Assembly (NCBI RefSeq): GCF_900111825.1 | Contig: NZ_FOJM01000003.1 | Coordinates: 1-64,000 of the forward strand | Length of the DNA: 64,000 nt | Reading direction: 5' to 3' | Source of the DNA: Pedobacter suwonensis | Lineage (GTDB): Bacteria; Bacteroidota; Bacteroidia; Sphingobacteriales; Sphingobacteriaceae | In this document: in pieces, positions 15,549 through 25,480 of the stretch | Layout: each line of letters opens with the position of its first letter | Numbering within the stretch: the stretch's first letter is position 1 | Notes under the pieces: generated by a model | What the model saw: the letters and a program-made list of their open reading frames with translations, nothing else | Database searches by the model: none | What the model was told of the DNA's origin: nothing | Made by a program: the position numbers and the translations under genes

Positions 15549-16401
15549 TAGATTGGAATAAATTTTTAAAAAAAATGCGCATTATTTCCAGCTTTCTTGT
15601 TTGTAAAGTTAATTTCAAAGTGCGGATACAAATAATTCTATAGAAATAGAAACGATCCAACCAATGATGTGTTTCAAAATTGTTCACATCTTTCAAAAAT
15701 AATTTATATCTGGTTATTATTTTATCCGGGTCCTCTTCGAACATTGAAAAATCCTGATGCAAGGTGAGGTCAAGTATATAAAATTGTTGATGCTTTTTCT
15801 GAAACCTGCTGATAAACTGGAAGTCGGCACCATCAATTTTAACTTTTTCATTATAGCCCCCCACATCAAAATAGCTTTCCAGATGGATACATAGTCCGCT
15901 GTTTACCGGAACATGGACCGCTAGGTTGTCAACTCTCGGAACGATGTGATCTATTAATTTACCCCACTTATAGATGTATCTGCAGGGTGACATAATCTGT
16001 CCGTTCTGAATCCTCATGATGGGGGCAAACAGCTTAATATCAGGATGTGAATTAATTCCTTCTAAATAAACCGCTAAAGAATTTTCAGGAAACAGCGTGT
16101 CCTGATCTAATAGCATTAAATATTTTTTGTTATTATTTTTAGCGTACTGCGCAGCTGTGTTATAAGCGATACTTAAGCCTCCATTTGCTAAATCACTTTG
16201 ATAGCAGATATCCCAAACGTTACTTTCGGGTGTGGGTTGCTGTATATAGGGGCTGTTATCATACACGTATAAGCTGTGTTTGGCAACTTGCGAATCCGGT
16301 TGTTTCGCTAATGCAGCACTGAGCGAGACAAAGCTTATGGACTCTTCGAGCTTACACTTGTATAAGACGATAACAAACTGTATGTCAAAAGATAAAATCA
16401 T
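15541..16401 (-). CDS. GT2 glycosyltransferase (rhamnosyltransferase-like)
   Basis: A 286-residue GT2 enzyme with the pattern seen in rhamnosyltransferases: FVIVLYKCKLEES at the N-terminus, a short LYVYDNSP donor segment, SDLANGGLSIAYNTA, and the metal motif YLMLLDQDTLFP. An acceptor-side motif (KIDGADFQFISRF) follows. With rfbBCDA in the same window, dTDP-rhamnose is a plausible donor, but this is context only. It overlaps the EpsG-like gene by 4 bases upstream and the next GT2 by 8 bases downstream. Confidence 0.85.
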   Translation of the reverse strand: MILSFDIQFVIVLYKCKLEESISFVSLSAALAKQPDSQVAKHSLYVYDNSPYIQQPTPESNVWDICYQSDLANGGLSIAYNTAAQYAKNNNKKYLMLLDQDTLFPENSLAVYLEGINSHPDIKLFAPIMRIQNGQIMSPCRYIYKWGKLIDHIVPRVDNLAVHVPVNSGLCIHLESYFDVGGYNEKVKIDGADFQFISRFQKKHQQFYILDLTLHQDFSMFEEDPDKIITRYKLFLKDVNNFETHHWLDRFYFYRIICIRTLKLTLQTRKLEIMRIFFKNLFQSNV

Positions 16402-17444
16402 TCAAATATAAGTAAGGTTTTAGACCGGAAGTGAAAGAACAATAAAACAGCGGCAAATACGACAATGATAATCCTGGGTATAAGCCTCAATTTTGGAGGG
16501 AATGTATAAATGATAAGCGGTAAAGTGAACATTTCTACCACCACAAAAAATTCATTAAATCTTAAAGCTACCGCAGCTGTACGTGACATGACGATAAGCA
16601 CTGCTAAAGAGATAATATAGATTTTGGTAAGAACGATAGCATATTTATTTTCTACCTGGATTTTATCTATGTATTTTAACAGATAAAAGATCACCACAAG
16701 TCTTAACAGCACCAATGTACTGATTACATTAACCTTCTCATCGCCGGATTCTTGTAGCAGAATATAGGTATTTATTTTTGCCTGTATAGACTCAATTGGT
16801 ATTAATTTATATAAATCAATAGGAGATAAGCCTATAAAAAGCGCGATATAACTTAGCGGAATAATGATAAACCAAACTTTCTTATTGATTTTATCTGTAT
16901 CCAAAAACCATATAAGAAACAGTACCAATGAGGTAAGATGAAAAAGTACGGCTGTAAAAGCAATTAAAAAAAACTTGTAATTCTTTTTCGCCTGCAACGG
17001 GACAATGCTTAAAAGCAATAACCCGGAGGCTACTCCGGCCCTGATCTGTGTGAGTTCATTAAGGATATAAATATTGCTGAAGTAGATTAGCAAACTAACA
17101 AACAGAAAATCGGATAGTTTGGAAATAGCATATGATTTAATCGTAACCGCAAGTATAGCAAACAGGAGGAACAGCAACACAGCTGTGCCCGAAAAAAAAT
17201 TGACCACCTTTGTGATGATAATAAAACCGGGCTCTACGTAATAGGTGCTGTTTTCAGTTAAGTTTAAGAAAATCTCTTTATAATTTGCGTAATCCCTATC
17301 CATGCCTTCACCTCTAAACCCAGCAAACAAGATCAGCAGTAAACTACAAAACATGAAAACCAGAATTTCTGTATTCTTGTCTTTGATTTCAAACAATGCC
17401 AGAAAAGACAGAAAAAGAAATAAAGTAAATATTAATAATACCAT
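16398..17444 (-). CDS. EpsG/Wzy-type polysaccharide polymerase
   Basis: A 348-residue inner-membrane protein with about ten transmembrane helices and the EpsG-family motif after the first helices (FAGFRGEGMDRDYANYKEIF). EpsG-like proteins polymerise lipid-linked repeat units in the periplasm (Wzy role). A second typical loop, ILNELTQIRAGVASGLLLL, contains the family Arg. The gene lies between glycosyltransferases and is coupled to the next by 4 bases. With the flippase (20180-21628), Wzz (21780-22874) and Wza-like exporter (22920-25445) it completes a Wzx/Wzy pathway. Confidence 0.85.
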   Translation of the reverse strand: MVLLIFTLFLFLSFLALFEIKDKNTEILVFMFCSLLLILFAGFRGEGMDRDYANYKEIFLNLTENSTYYVEPGFIIITKVVNFFSGTAVLLFLLFAILAVTIKSYAISKLSDFLFVSLLIYFSNIYILNELTQIRAGVASGLLLLSIVPLQAKKNYKFFLIAFTAVLFHLTSLVLFLIWFLDTDKINKKVWFIIIPLSYIALFIGLSPIDLYKLIPIESIQAKINTYILLQESGDEKVNVISTLVLLRLVVIFYLLKYIDKIQVENKYAIVLTKIYIISLAVLIVMSRTAAVALRFNEFFVVVEMFTLPLIIYTFPPKLRLIPRIIIVVFAAVLLFFHFRSKTLLIFE

Positions 17445-17495
17445 CTTATGCTCTCACTATTTATTATGCAACCTCTCATCAAACTTATATGATGA

Positions 17496-18713
17496 TCAGC
17501 TTGTTGCCGGACATATAATACCAAGGCTTTCCATACCATTTTTTAGATCAGAAGAGATAATATCTATTGTTAGTTTAGATTTGTATTTTCTTATATTCTC
17601 TACCATTAAAACATACTTTTCTTCATGATAACGCTGCTGTGTGAGCAATTGATTGATCAGTATAGCCATTTCCTCTAAATTTTCGCACAAATAGCCTATT
17701 TCTCCCTCGCGTTTAAATACATCTTCAAAAAAGGTATTTTTTAACACAATAAGCGGTTTTTCATAAAAAATAGCATCAAAAAAAGCAGCACTACTCCTCA
17801 ATATAAAATCGTCTTTACCATAGAAAAAGATGGCATAATGTAAATCGGAGATTTTTTCGTTATACTTTTCCCTGGATAAAGGTTTATCGATAGTTTGATT
17901 CACAAAATCGATAATAAGTGGGCTTAAAAATGGCTCAATACTAGTCTCTAACACACCAACATTACTGAGCTGGAGCGTCCCACCCTCAATTTCTACTTTC
18001 AGCTTTACGGCCAGTTCATAAAATAGATGAACATTTTTTCTCACACCAGCCGAGCCAACATGCCCTATCTTTAAAACATCGCGCGGTAAAGTAAGGCTAT
18101 CCTTAAACGAATGATCATTCGGAAACGGAGGAAGTTCAATAGCAAGTGTTTCTGCGTGAGTGGTTTTTTTTGTTTCCAGTAGAATCTGTTTTGAAATTGG
18201 AGTTAAAAAGATATAATAGAACTGCTTTGCCTTAATTTTAAACATTAGCTTATGGAAAAACCCAACTATTTTTTGTTGTTTGGTTTTTGGATAATAAACG
18301 TACTCCACATCTCCATGAATAACGGACAGTGTTGTTACTAAGGGGTATTTTTTTTTGATCAGCTTAAGCAATACCAAACAAGGGAAGTAGATATGCGTAA
18401 CTACCACAATGTCGCCCGGCTTACACTTTTTAAAAACCTTGTTAAGTAACGAAATATCTCTTTGTATCCGCAACAAAATAAGATAAACCCGATTAAATAT
18501 ATTAGTGGTGGCTACATTCAGATTAGGAACACTTTCAAAGGAGATTAAAGGGTCTGCTGATTTGAAACATTCCTTAACCTGCTCATTATGCTTTTTAGGC
18601 GAGGTAAAAACAATGGGTTTATCTGTATAAATATTTCTAAATATTTTTATAATATTAACATTGGCCAATACATGCAAATAATCCTCTACAAATGCTTCTA
18701 TTATATATATCAT
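17496..18713 (-). CDS. GT-B fold glycosyltransferase (GT4-like)
   Basis: A 405-residue protein with two Rossmann-like halves and no membrane helix, as in GT-B glycosyltransferases. The N-terminal half has GDIVVVTHIYFPCL and TTLSVIHGDVEY. The C-terminal half begins with LKIGHVGSAGVRKNVHLFYE and has a donor-site-like region, FFDAIFYEKPLIVLKNT. The usual E-x7-E motif of GT4 is not clean, so the family assignment is tentative. The start (18713) directly follows the stop of the acyltransferase gene. The composition is very AT-rich, as for its neighbours. Confidence 0.65.
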   Translation of the reverse strand: MIYIIEAFVEDYLHVLANVNIIKIFRNIYTDKPIVFTSPKKHNEQVKECFKSADPLISFESVPNLNVATTNIFNRVYLILLRIQRDISLLNKVFKKCKPGDIVVVTHIYFPCLVLLKLIKKKYPLVTTLSVIHGDVEYVYYPKTKQQKIVGFFHKLMFKIKAKQFYYIFLTPISKQILLETKKTTHAETLAIELPPFPNDHSFKDSLTLPRDVLKIGHVGSAGVRKNVHLFYELAVKLKVEIEGGTLQLSNVGVLETSIEPFLSPLIIDFVNQTIDKPLSREKYNEKISDLHYAIFFYGKDDFILRSSAAFFDAIFYEKPLIVLKNTFFEDVFKREGEIGYLCENLEEMAILINQLLTQQRYHEEKYVLMVENIRKYKSKLTIDIISSDLKNGMESLGIICPATS

Positions 18714-18714
18714 T

Positions 18715-19269
18715 TTATGTATAAAATGGGGGTTGATAATTTATGGTATAACTTAAATTCGATTTCCTGTCGCCAATTTGTTTTGCAGGAATCCCGCCGG
18801 CGATTGCAAGTGATTTAACATCTTTTGTTACGATTGCGCCACAGGCTATTACACAGCCTCTTCCCAATGTAACATTGGGCAGTATGGTTACCCTGGAAGC
18901 TACCCAAACATGATCTTCAATAATCACATTGCCTGTTTTTACCTCATGGTTATCAGAATGCGGATCATGTTGTGCGGTATAAATATAAACGTCTCTTGAG
19001 ATATCCACATTGTTGCCAATAATAATTTTATCAATTCGCCCGTCCAGCAAAACCCCAGGATTTATGATACAATTGTCGCCGATGCAAATCTGGCTTTTGC
19101 TTAACTGCAAATTAAGCAATTTCACATTCATGGATACAAATGAATTTTTACCGACCGTAATATATCTTCTAACGAAGAACATTCTTAAAAAATTAAAAGG
19201 GATTTTCGTAAAAAAAGCATTAAACAGGTATAATCGAAAATGGACCAGAAATGTCATTAAATGTTTCAT
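18715..19269 (-). CDS. Hexapeptide-repeat (left-handed beta-helix) acyltransferase
   Basis: A 184-residue acyltransferase of the LbH/WcaF-CysE type that probably O-acetylates a sugar of the repeat unit using acetyl-CoA. Hexapeptide repeats are visible (IIIGNNVDISRDVYI, NVIIEDHVWVASRVTIL, NVTLGRGCVIACGAIVTKDV). The active-site-like His lies in YTAQHDPHSDNHEV, and the C-terminal cap is AIAGGIPAKQIG. It is placed between a GT-B enzyme and a GT2 in the operon. Confidence 0.88.
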   Translation of the reverse strand: MKHLMTFLVHFRLYLFNAFFTKIPFNFLRMFFVRRYITVGKNSFVSMNVKLLNLQLSKSQICIGDNCIINPGVLLDGRIDKIIIGNNVDISRDVYIYTAQHDPHSDNHEVKTGNVIIEDHVWVASRVTILPNVTLGRGCVIACGAIVTKDVKSLAIAGGIPAKQIGDRKSNLSYTINYQPPFYT

Positions 19270-19290
19270 TATTATTAAATACTAATATGG

Positions 19291-20178
19291 CTAAGCCTTA
19301 AAAATAGCCACCATTTGTTTAAGATAATTTTTATTTCCCTTCATTAAAAAAAGAAGAAAACTTTGGAACATAAATATCAATGTCACAAAAGTTGCAGACC
19401 ATGCCCCGCTGGTTTTTTTAAAATATAACTTTCTGCTTTTTGCAAAAACACTTGTTTTGAAAAAATTGAAGGTTTCCATTCCTTGCGAGCCACCTTCCAG
19501 ATGAACTATTTCAGCTTGGGGAACAAGCACCGACTTAAATCCCGCCTGCTTTATTCTGTAAGAAAGCTCCGTTTCTTCAAAATATAAAAAGAAATCCTCG
19601 TCAAAAGCGCCGATCTGATCTAGCAATGTTCTTCGGATAAACATATCAGCCCCACATATAAAGTCTACTTCCTTAATGGTTTGGTCTGGATTAATGGCCC
19701 CCGCTGAAATATGCTTATTATAATAATTCTTATAGAAACGGTAAAATCCTATTTGGGAAATTGCATCTAAAACAGACGGAAAATTCCCAAATGAAGCTTG
19801 CTTTCCCCCCCGGGCATCAAACAGGTCTCCACCACAGCATCCTACCCTATTATGCTGAGGATTTTCCATATAATCAAATAAGATCTTAATTGCATTATTC
19901 AGCAGATAGGTATCTGTATTTAAAAGAAACAGATATTTACCTTTCGCCACTGAAATTGCTTTATTATTTGCTTTACCGAAACCCAAGTTTGCGTTATTTT
20001 GAAGTGCTATTACATTTGGAAACTCTTCATGAAGCATTTCCAATGAACCATCCTTTGAGTCATTATCACTCACAATTACTTCAAAAGTAACCATTAAAGT
20101 CTTTTCAAAAATAGAAAGAAGACATTGTCTTAATAAATCTTTTGTATTATAGTTGACAAGAATAACTGAAACATCCAT
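19291..20178 (-). CDS. GT2 glycosyltransferase (rhamnosyltransferase-like)
   Basis: A 295-residue GT2 enzyme with all landmark motifs: VSVILVNYNTKDLLRQCLLS, VIVSDNDSKDGS, the metal site YLFLLNTDTYLLNN, and the acceptor motif YFEETELSYRIKQAGF. A C-terminal hydrophobic stretch (ATFVTLIFMFQSFLLFLM) may touch the membrane. It starts 1 base after the flippase stop and is part of the same transcript. The donor sugar is not predictable. Confidence 0.9.
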   Translation of the reverse strand: MDVSVILVNYNTKDLLRQCLLSIFEKTLMVTFEVIVSDNDSKDGSLEMLHEEFPNVIALQNNANLGFGKANNKAISVAKGKYLFLLNTDTYLLNNAIKILFDYMENPQHNRVGCCGGDLFDARGGKQASFGNFPSVLDAISQIGFYRFYKNYYNKHISAGAINPDQTIKEVDFICGADMFIRRTLLDQIGAFDEDFFLYFEETELSYRIKQAGFKSVLVPQAEIVHLEGGSQGMETFNFFKTSVFAKSRKLYFKKTSGAWSATFVTLIFMFQSFLLFLMKGNKNYLKQMVAIFKA

Positions 20179-20179
20179 A

Positions 20180-21628
20180 TTATTTGGCTAATTTATTGAA
20201 AACGATACCCCTTAATTTCTCTTCTATTTGCAGAAACAACACGTTTTTTATAAAATATTTCTGTATCAGGACAAAATAAATACAAGAAACTATCCAAACT
20301 GAAATTACAATAACAAAGCTGCTAATAAATACTGCCTGTGCAAGCAAACAAAATGCAATGTAAGGTACAGCAAACAATAAATTGGTGATAAAACTTTTGT
20401 AGGGGATGGTAAAATTAATTTCTTTTTTTACAAAGTAGTCTGCCGAAATCACAACCGCAAGTTCTGATACAAGCAATACAATTGCCGAACCAACACTATG
20501 TAATTTACCAATTAATAGAAGATTTAGTATCACCCCTATAGCCGCTCCAATTAAAGAGTTTATAAATACAGATCTGTCGCTATTAAATGGCATTAAAATT
20601 TGAACCACCAAAATTTGAGCTACACCGATGATTAACAAAAGTGGCATGATAATCTGCATGGGCAGAACGGCCCCTTCAAAGCCCTTTCCGGCAATTAATT
20701 CAATAATTTGTGGTGCTAAGAAACCACAAACAACAAGCAAGGGTATACTAATGCAAAAAAGTATTTCGTATGACTTATTGATCAGTACCCGTGTTTCTTC
20801 AAACTTTTTCTCCTCAACCAAAAGGCTGATACGAGGAAGCATTACACTGGTAAAAGCGGTAAAAACGGAGAGCAGAATGGTATATATTTTAGTTGCGGTA
20901 GTGTAGTAGCCAACTTCCTTATCTCCTGATATAAATCCTAAATAAATTACGTTAAAACTGGTATACATGTAGGTTAACAACCCATACATTCCCATAATTA
21001 ACATGGGCCGTATATATTTCTGAACTGCTAAACCTTTGAAACTAAATTTGACAAATTTTCTGGCATGGAAAATATTAAATAGGGCATTAATGATTGTCGA
21101 AACAGCGGTTAACAGAAAGTAAAGTTTATAATCCTGGCTGTCTGAAATAAGTAAAAACACCAGTGCAATATAGATCAGCTTAATAAGGATACTTCTTGTG
21201 GTAATAAATTTAAAATTTTCAATACCAATAAAAAACCATTCTATGAGAAATAGCGTAGAAATAATTTTTGCCAGCCCAATATAAAGTAACTCCTTATAGG
21301 CGGCCAATTTGGATACGTAAACCATGCCGATGACATAAACAATGCAGACAATAACTGTTGAGATTAAGTTAAAGATCAGCAAACTTGAAAAGACCCTGCT
21401 TTTAGCTTTCGAATCATCATTTGTCTTCGCAATTTCCCTTACTCCAATGGTGCCTATACCTAGAGAGGCGAATAAAAGGAAATAATTAACTATTCCATCT
21501 ACAAAACTACATTTACCCAAATTCTCCACGCCCAGGGTCCTTGAAACATAGGTAAAGGTTAAGAATGGAAAGATATAATTTGACGCAGACAAAATACCAT
21601 TATACAGGAAATTCTTCTTTATGCTCAT
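20180..21628 (-). CDS. Oligosaccharide flippase (Wzx-like)
   Basis: A 482-residue membrane protein with 12-14 transmembrane helices of the polysaccharide-transporter (MATE/MOP) superfamily. Family features include FPFLTFTYVSRTLGVENLGK near the N-terminus and GIGTIGVREIAK. It would move lipid-linked repeat units from cytosol to periplasm for the EpsG-like polymerase. A 151-base gap separates it from the Wzz gene upstream; no promoter was recognised in that gap. Confidence 0.92.
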   Translation of the reverse strand: MSIKKNFLYNGILSASNYIFPFLTFTYVSRTLGVENLGKCSFVDGIVNYFLLFASLGIGTIGVREIAKTNDDSKAKSRVFSSLLIFNLISTVIVCIVYVIGMVYVSKLAAYKELLYIGLAKIISTLFLIEWFFIGIENFKFITTRSILIKLIYIALVFLLISDSQDYKLYFLLTAVSTIINALFNIFHARKFVKFSFKGLAVQKYIRPMLIMGMYGLLTYMYTSFNVIYLGFISGDKEVGYYTTATKIYTILLSVFTAFTSVMLPRISLLVEEKKFEETRVLINKSYEILFCISIPLLVVCGFLAPQIIELIAGKGFEGAVLPMQIIMPLLLIIGVAQILVVQILMPFNSDRSVFINSLIGAAIGVILNLLLIGKLHSVGSAIVLLVSELAVVISADYFVKKEINFTIPYKSFITNLLFAVPYIAFCLLAQAVFISSFVIVISVWIVSCIYFVLIQKYFIKNVLFLQIEEKLRGIVFNKLAK

Positions 21629-21779
21629 TATTTTTATCGTCTTTCTAAAACGGAGTTTAGATCATTTTAATTTAAATATTCATGACATCAGGGGAACTAA
21701 ATATGAAATGTCTGAAAATGGGGATTTGTACAGCCGAATCTCTCAAAATCAAGGATCGGGTATTTTATTGCCCTATAAG

Positions 21780-22874
21780 TCAACTAGCCATTACTTTTTT
21801 GAGGATCAATTTTCCTAGCAGAAAGAAAACAGTTAAAAACCCGAATAATATCCCACCTATCAATGCACCTTTAATCTTACCTAACTTATCAACGGTTAAC
21901 GGGTAGATGGGTTCATCCACAACTTGAATTAGAGGCGTTTCCTTTAATAGAGACACTTTAGCCATCTCCAGATTTTTCACCATTTCAGCCAGGATAGCTT
22001 TATTGGTCTCTGCAGAAAACTGGGCTTTTTGCGCCGGGGCCACCCGCTGTACCTGTTTAGTAGGATTGAGGTTTGGAGTGGCGTCAGCTACAATGGCTGC
22101 GCTGTAAATTGCACCATTCATCACTTTCCTAACCGAATCGCTTTTATGTTGTAGAATCTTTACATTCTGCAAGGTTTTTTTAGTTTTGGTGTTAATGTAA
22201 AATTGATTAACATTCCTAACCAACTCGTTATTGAAAGATTTAGCAAAAAATTCATCTTTTGATTTGACATCAACCTGTATCGTACTTAATTTCTTGTCAG
22301 GTTTAGCCACCGTTAAATAGTTTTTATTAATATCCGTTACAATTACACCTAAAATACTGTCGCGTAACCGATTTGGATTTAATGCGAAACGACCATCCCG
22401 CAAACTGTCAGCATTAAATTTCAGTTTTAAAAGTTCTGGTTTTTTCTCCCATTTTTTCCGAAGTTTATTAAAATCAATATACCGTTCTACCAATAATTGC
22501 TTTTTACCCGAAATATTGACAGGGGTGAGCAGCGTTTGCTCAAGCATTGTTCGAGACTTATATAATCCAAGAATGTTATCTCCCTGAAAAATACTACCCC
22601 CACTTCCTGTTAAATCTACTCCAGCCATCATCGCAATGCCAGATAGGCTACCCAAGCCGCCACCGTCTTTTTCTTCCTCCAATACAAAGGTAGTGGTTGC
22701 AATATAAACGGGCTTTTTAATATACGCATAGGTAAAACCTAAAATGCCTCCTATTACACTAAAAAGTAAGATGATTAACCATTTAGACAAAAGATACTTC
22801 CACCATTCATATAGCTTAAATATAATCCCTTTTAATGAAACTTCATTTTCTTGTATAGGTTGACTTTTGTCCAT
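21780..22874 (-). CDS. Wzz-type polysaccharide co-polymerase (chain-length protein)
   Basis: A 364-residue inner-membrane protein of the Wzz/PCP family that sets polymer length with the Wzy polymerase. The N-terminal cytosolic tail leads into helix 1 (WLIILLFSVIGGILGFTYAY, about residues 33-52). The Wzz start YIATTTFVLEEEKDGGG follows, then a long periplasmic helical part, a proline-rich DEPIYPLTVDKLGK, and C-terminal helix 2 (IGGILFGFLTVFFLLG). There is no kinase domain, so this is a Wzz without an attached ATPase. It directly follows the Wza-like gene, the typical wza-wzz order. Confidence 0.9.
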   Translation of the reverse strand: MDKSQPIQENEVSLKGIIFKLYEWWKYLLSKWLIILLFSVIGGILGFTYAYIKKPVYIATTTFVLEEEKDGGGLGSLSGIAMMAGVDLTGSGGSIFQGDNILGLYKSRTMLEQTLLTPVNISGKKQLLVERYIDFNKLRKKWEKKPELLKLKFNADSLRDGRFALNPNRLRDSILGVIVTDINKNYLTVAKPDKKLSTIQVDVKSKDEFFAKSFNNELVRNVNQFYINTKTKKTLQNVKILQHKSDSVRKVMNGAIYSAAIVADATPNLNPTKQVQRVAPAQKAQFSAETNKAILAEMVKNLEMAKVSLLKETPLIQVVDEPIYPLTVDKLGKIKGALIGGILFGFLTVFFLLGKLILKKVMAS

Positions 22875-22919
22875 GGATTTCAGAATCTTGTTGCTGTTTT
22901 AGATTTGCATAATCATAAC

Positions 22920-25445
22920 TTACCTCAATACACTAACGATAATTGCCCCCAAAGAAGCAATTGCTGTTCCAATTCCAATCCAGCTTTGTGCACTTAAGCG
23001 TTCCCTTTCTGCTCTTTTTGGCACCAGGATCTCTGCACCTGGTTTAACAACAGGATAATTATTGAAAAACAAAAATTTGCTTACTGCCGCTGCAGAACCG
23101 TTGGCATATTTGATATAGGTTCCACTTTTTCTTGCGTTTGAAGTAAAACCACCCGCACCATTAATGTACTGCCTTAGACTTTTTCCCGGAAGATAAACGA
23201 TACTATTGGGATTGAGCACTTCTCCTGTAATCTTAACGGTTTGTAAAGTACGCGGAACACGGATCACATCCCCGTCTTCAACAATCAAATCATATTTGCC
23301 TAGTGGTTTTTCAATGATGCGTTCCAGATTAATACCAACCAAATCACTTTGAATGAGTCTCTGCTCGATCTCAGCCGATATAGTATCTTTTGTGCCCGCT
23401 TCCTGAGCACGTTTTAAGTTAAGGTATTTTTTGTCTTCCTCTTCTTTGTTGTTGATTGCATTCTTATCGGTTGGATTTACCTTTTCTGCTCCAGGACGCT
23501 TTAAACTGGCCCCTTCAGCGTAGGCATAAGAAGTGAGTCCGCCGGCTCTTTTGATCACATCAGAAATACGCTCATTTTTATTGGTAATGGTATATACTCC
23601 CGGATACAGAACCTCTCCTTCAAGTTTGACCTGTTTCTGCACGGAATAACCTTCAGCATTTCTTACCGATACAATATCAAAAGGCTGTAAAACAAAAGTC
23701 GGTCCCTCAATTTTCAGATTCCGGTCAACGGAAAGGGTAAATATTTCTGCTGTACGGGAAGTTTTACCTACAGTATCAGCACTTTTAACCCTTCTGGAGA
23801 TTTCAATCCGGCTGGGCGTAGCACCTTCTTTAAATCCGCCCGCCATTTGGATTAAATCCTGAACACTGGTATTATCTGCATAATTGAATGTGCCAGGCTG
23901 CCTTACCTCTCCCTGGATACTGAGCTTATATTCGTCTCTCAGGTCAAACAAAGACGATATTGTTACCTTATCCTCTCGCTGAAGCGGGATGTCGGCTTGT
24001 GCACCAGACATAATCTTCGCCACATCAAAAGAAATCAAACTGGCGGTATTGTCGAAATTTAAACGGTTAATATAACCTCTGTTTAAAAAGGCATCTTCTT
24101 TCAAACCTTCGGCTTTCGTAATCAGGCTTTTTAAAGTAGCACCATCTTCCAGAGCATACATCCCGGGACGAAAAACAGCCCCGTTGATTTCCACCTTATT
24201 GGCAAAACGGTCTAAAATGGCATCTACAATAAATTTATCTCCATTTTGAGGCGTATAGCTACTAAATTGTGTGTTCGGAACATCAACAATTTTGCGTTCT
24301 CTGCTGGTAGTTTGCAATACTTTGATATTGGCGCTATAAGCTTCGGTTGAAAAGCCCCCGGCAAAACGCAGCACATCAGCCAGGCTTTCACCTGATACGA
24401 CCTCAAACAAGGCTGGTCTTTTCACTTCACCAGACATTTCAACGCGTTTTTCGTAAACAGGGATATTAATTACATCCTGATCCTGCAAACGGATATTCCC
24501 TTTCTGGACACCATTGAGCAAGAAGTCGTACACATCAATAGTGGTTACCACTTTATTACCCCTGATGACCTGAATTTTACGAAAGGATCCGTTTTCATTT
24601 GGCCCACCTGAAGCATTTAAAGCGTTAAATACGGTTGACAGGGAAGAAAGGGAATACGAGCCAGGCTTTACCACTTCACCAACCAGGGTAATTCTGATTG
24701 TCCGGATATTGCCCAGATTTACCGCCACACTTGTCCTGCCCGTTTTTAATGCGGGGTAGGTCGGGCCGAGACTGCTTCGTATTTTGCTGATCGCCTGTTC
24801 AATAGTAAGGCCACCAACAGAAATATTTCCGACATACTGTACACGTATAATTCCATCAGGACTAACCTTCAGTTTATAACTGGCTTCGTTATCGCCACTT
24901 AAATCGATCAAAAGTTCATCATCCGGACCAATGACATAACCTTTAGGAGTGGCTATTCTAAGATTGGGCTCGAATGTAAGACCACTGCTGGAGAAAAGTT
25001 CTTTTCCGAAAATTTTAGGTTTTAAACCCTCGAAGATATTGAGGTCAGTTGTGTTTTTATTATTTGTGTTGTTCGCCTTTGTAATATTCGCTGAATCACG
25101 ATTGATCCTGACCGCTGTTCTTGACCGGTCATCGCCCTCCTCTGTACCGCTATTCGAAGTGTTATTACCCTTTGTAGTACCACTGGTTGTTCCATCCTGC
25201 TTTCGGATTTTCTCTACCCTTATCCGCAGTTTTTGGATTTCCTCACCTTTCATCCCTTGTGCAGCGGCCATCTGCTCCAACTGTGCATCATTATAACCGA
25301 TAGATTCGGCACGCTGGATCAATTGTCTGATCTGCGTATCATTCAGGTCGTCGACTTTTACATTTGCATAATTGGTCTGAGCCATTGACTGCTGGAAAAC
25401 AGTCAGCATGATCAGAAATAGTAAGGTTGTAAATATGTTTTTCAA
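22920..25445 (-). CDS. Wza-like polysaccharide export protein with about six SLBB domains
   Basis: An 841-residue polysaccharide export protein. Residues 1-22 form a signal peptide ending in SMAQ, without a lipobox. A low-complexity Thr/Ser/Asn region (about 90-125) precedes the Poly_export domain (YVIGPDDELLIDLSGDNEAS). Six SLBB-like repeats follow, each starting like LVGEVVKPGSY, MSGEVKRPALF, INGAVFRPGMY, IQGEVRQPGTF, LEGEVLYPGVY and ITGEVLNPNSI. The C-terminus has one hydrophobic helix (GIGTAIASLGAIIVSVL). Classical Wza has two SLBBs and about 380 residues, so this long form may span more of the periplasm. It lies between gmd and wzz on one strand. Confidence 0.93.
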   Translation of the reverse strand: MKNIFTTLLFLIMLTVFQQSMAQTNYANVKVDDLNDTQIRQLIQRAESIGYNDAQLEQMAAAQGMKGEEIQKLRIRVEKIRKQDGTTSGTTKGNNTSNSGTEEGDDRSRTAVRINRDSANITKANNTNNKNTTDLNIFEGLKPKIFGKELFSSSGLTFEPNLRIATPKGYVIGPDDELLIDLSGDNEASYKLKVSPDGIIRVQYVGNISVGGLTIEQAISKIRSSLGPTYPALKTGRTSVAVNLGNIRTIRITLVGEVVKPGSYSLSSLSTVFNALNASGGPNENGSFRKIQVIRGNKVVTTIDVYDFLLNGVQKGNIRLQDQDVINIPVYEKRVEMSGEVKRPALFEVVSGESLADVLRFAGGFSTEAYSANIKVLQTTSRERKIVDVPNTQFSSYTPQNGDKFIVDAILDRFANKVEINGAVFRPGMYALEDGATLKSLITKAEGLKEDAFLNRGYINRLNFDNTASLISFDVAKIMSGAQADIPLQREDKVTISSLFDLRDEYKLSIQGEVRQPGTFNYADNTSVQDLIQMAGGFKEGATPSRIEISRRVKSADTVGKTSRTAEIFTLSVDRNLKIEGPTFVLQPFDIVSVRNAEGYSVQKQVKLEGEVLYPGVYTITNKNERISDVIKRAGGLTSYAYAEGASLKRPGAEKVNPTDKNAINNKEEEDKKYLNLKRAQEAGTKDTISAEIEQRLIQSDLVGINLERIIEKPLGKYDLIVEDGDVIRVPRTLQTVKITGEVLNPNSIVYLPGKSLRQYINGAGGFTSNARKSGTYIKYANGSAAAVSKFLFFNNYPVVKPGAEILVPKRAERERLSAQSWIGIGTAIASLGAIIVSVLR

Positions 25446-25480
25446 CTTTATCAGGTATAGGAAGTACTATTAATTATTGA

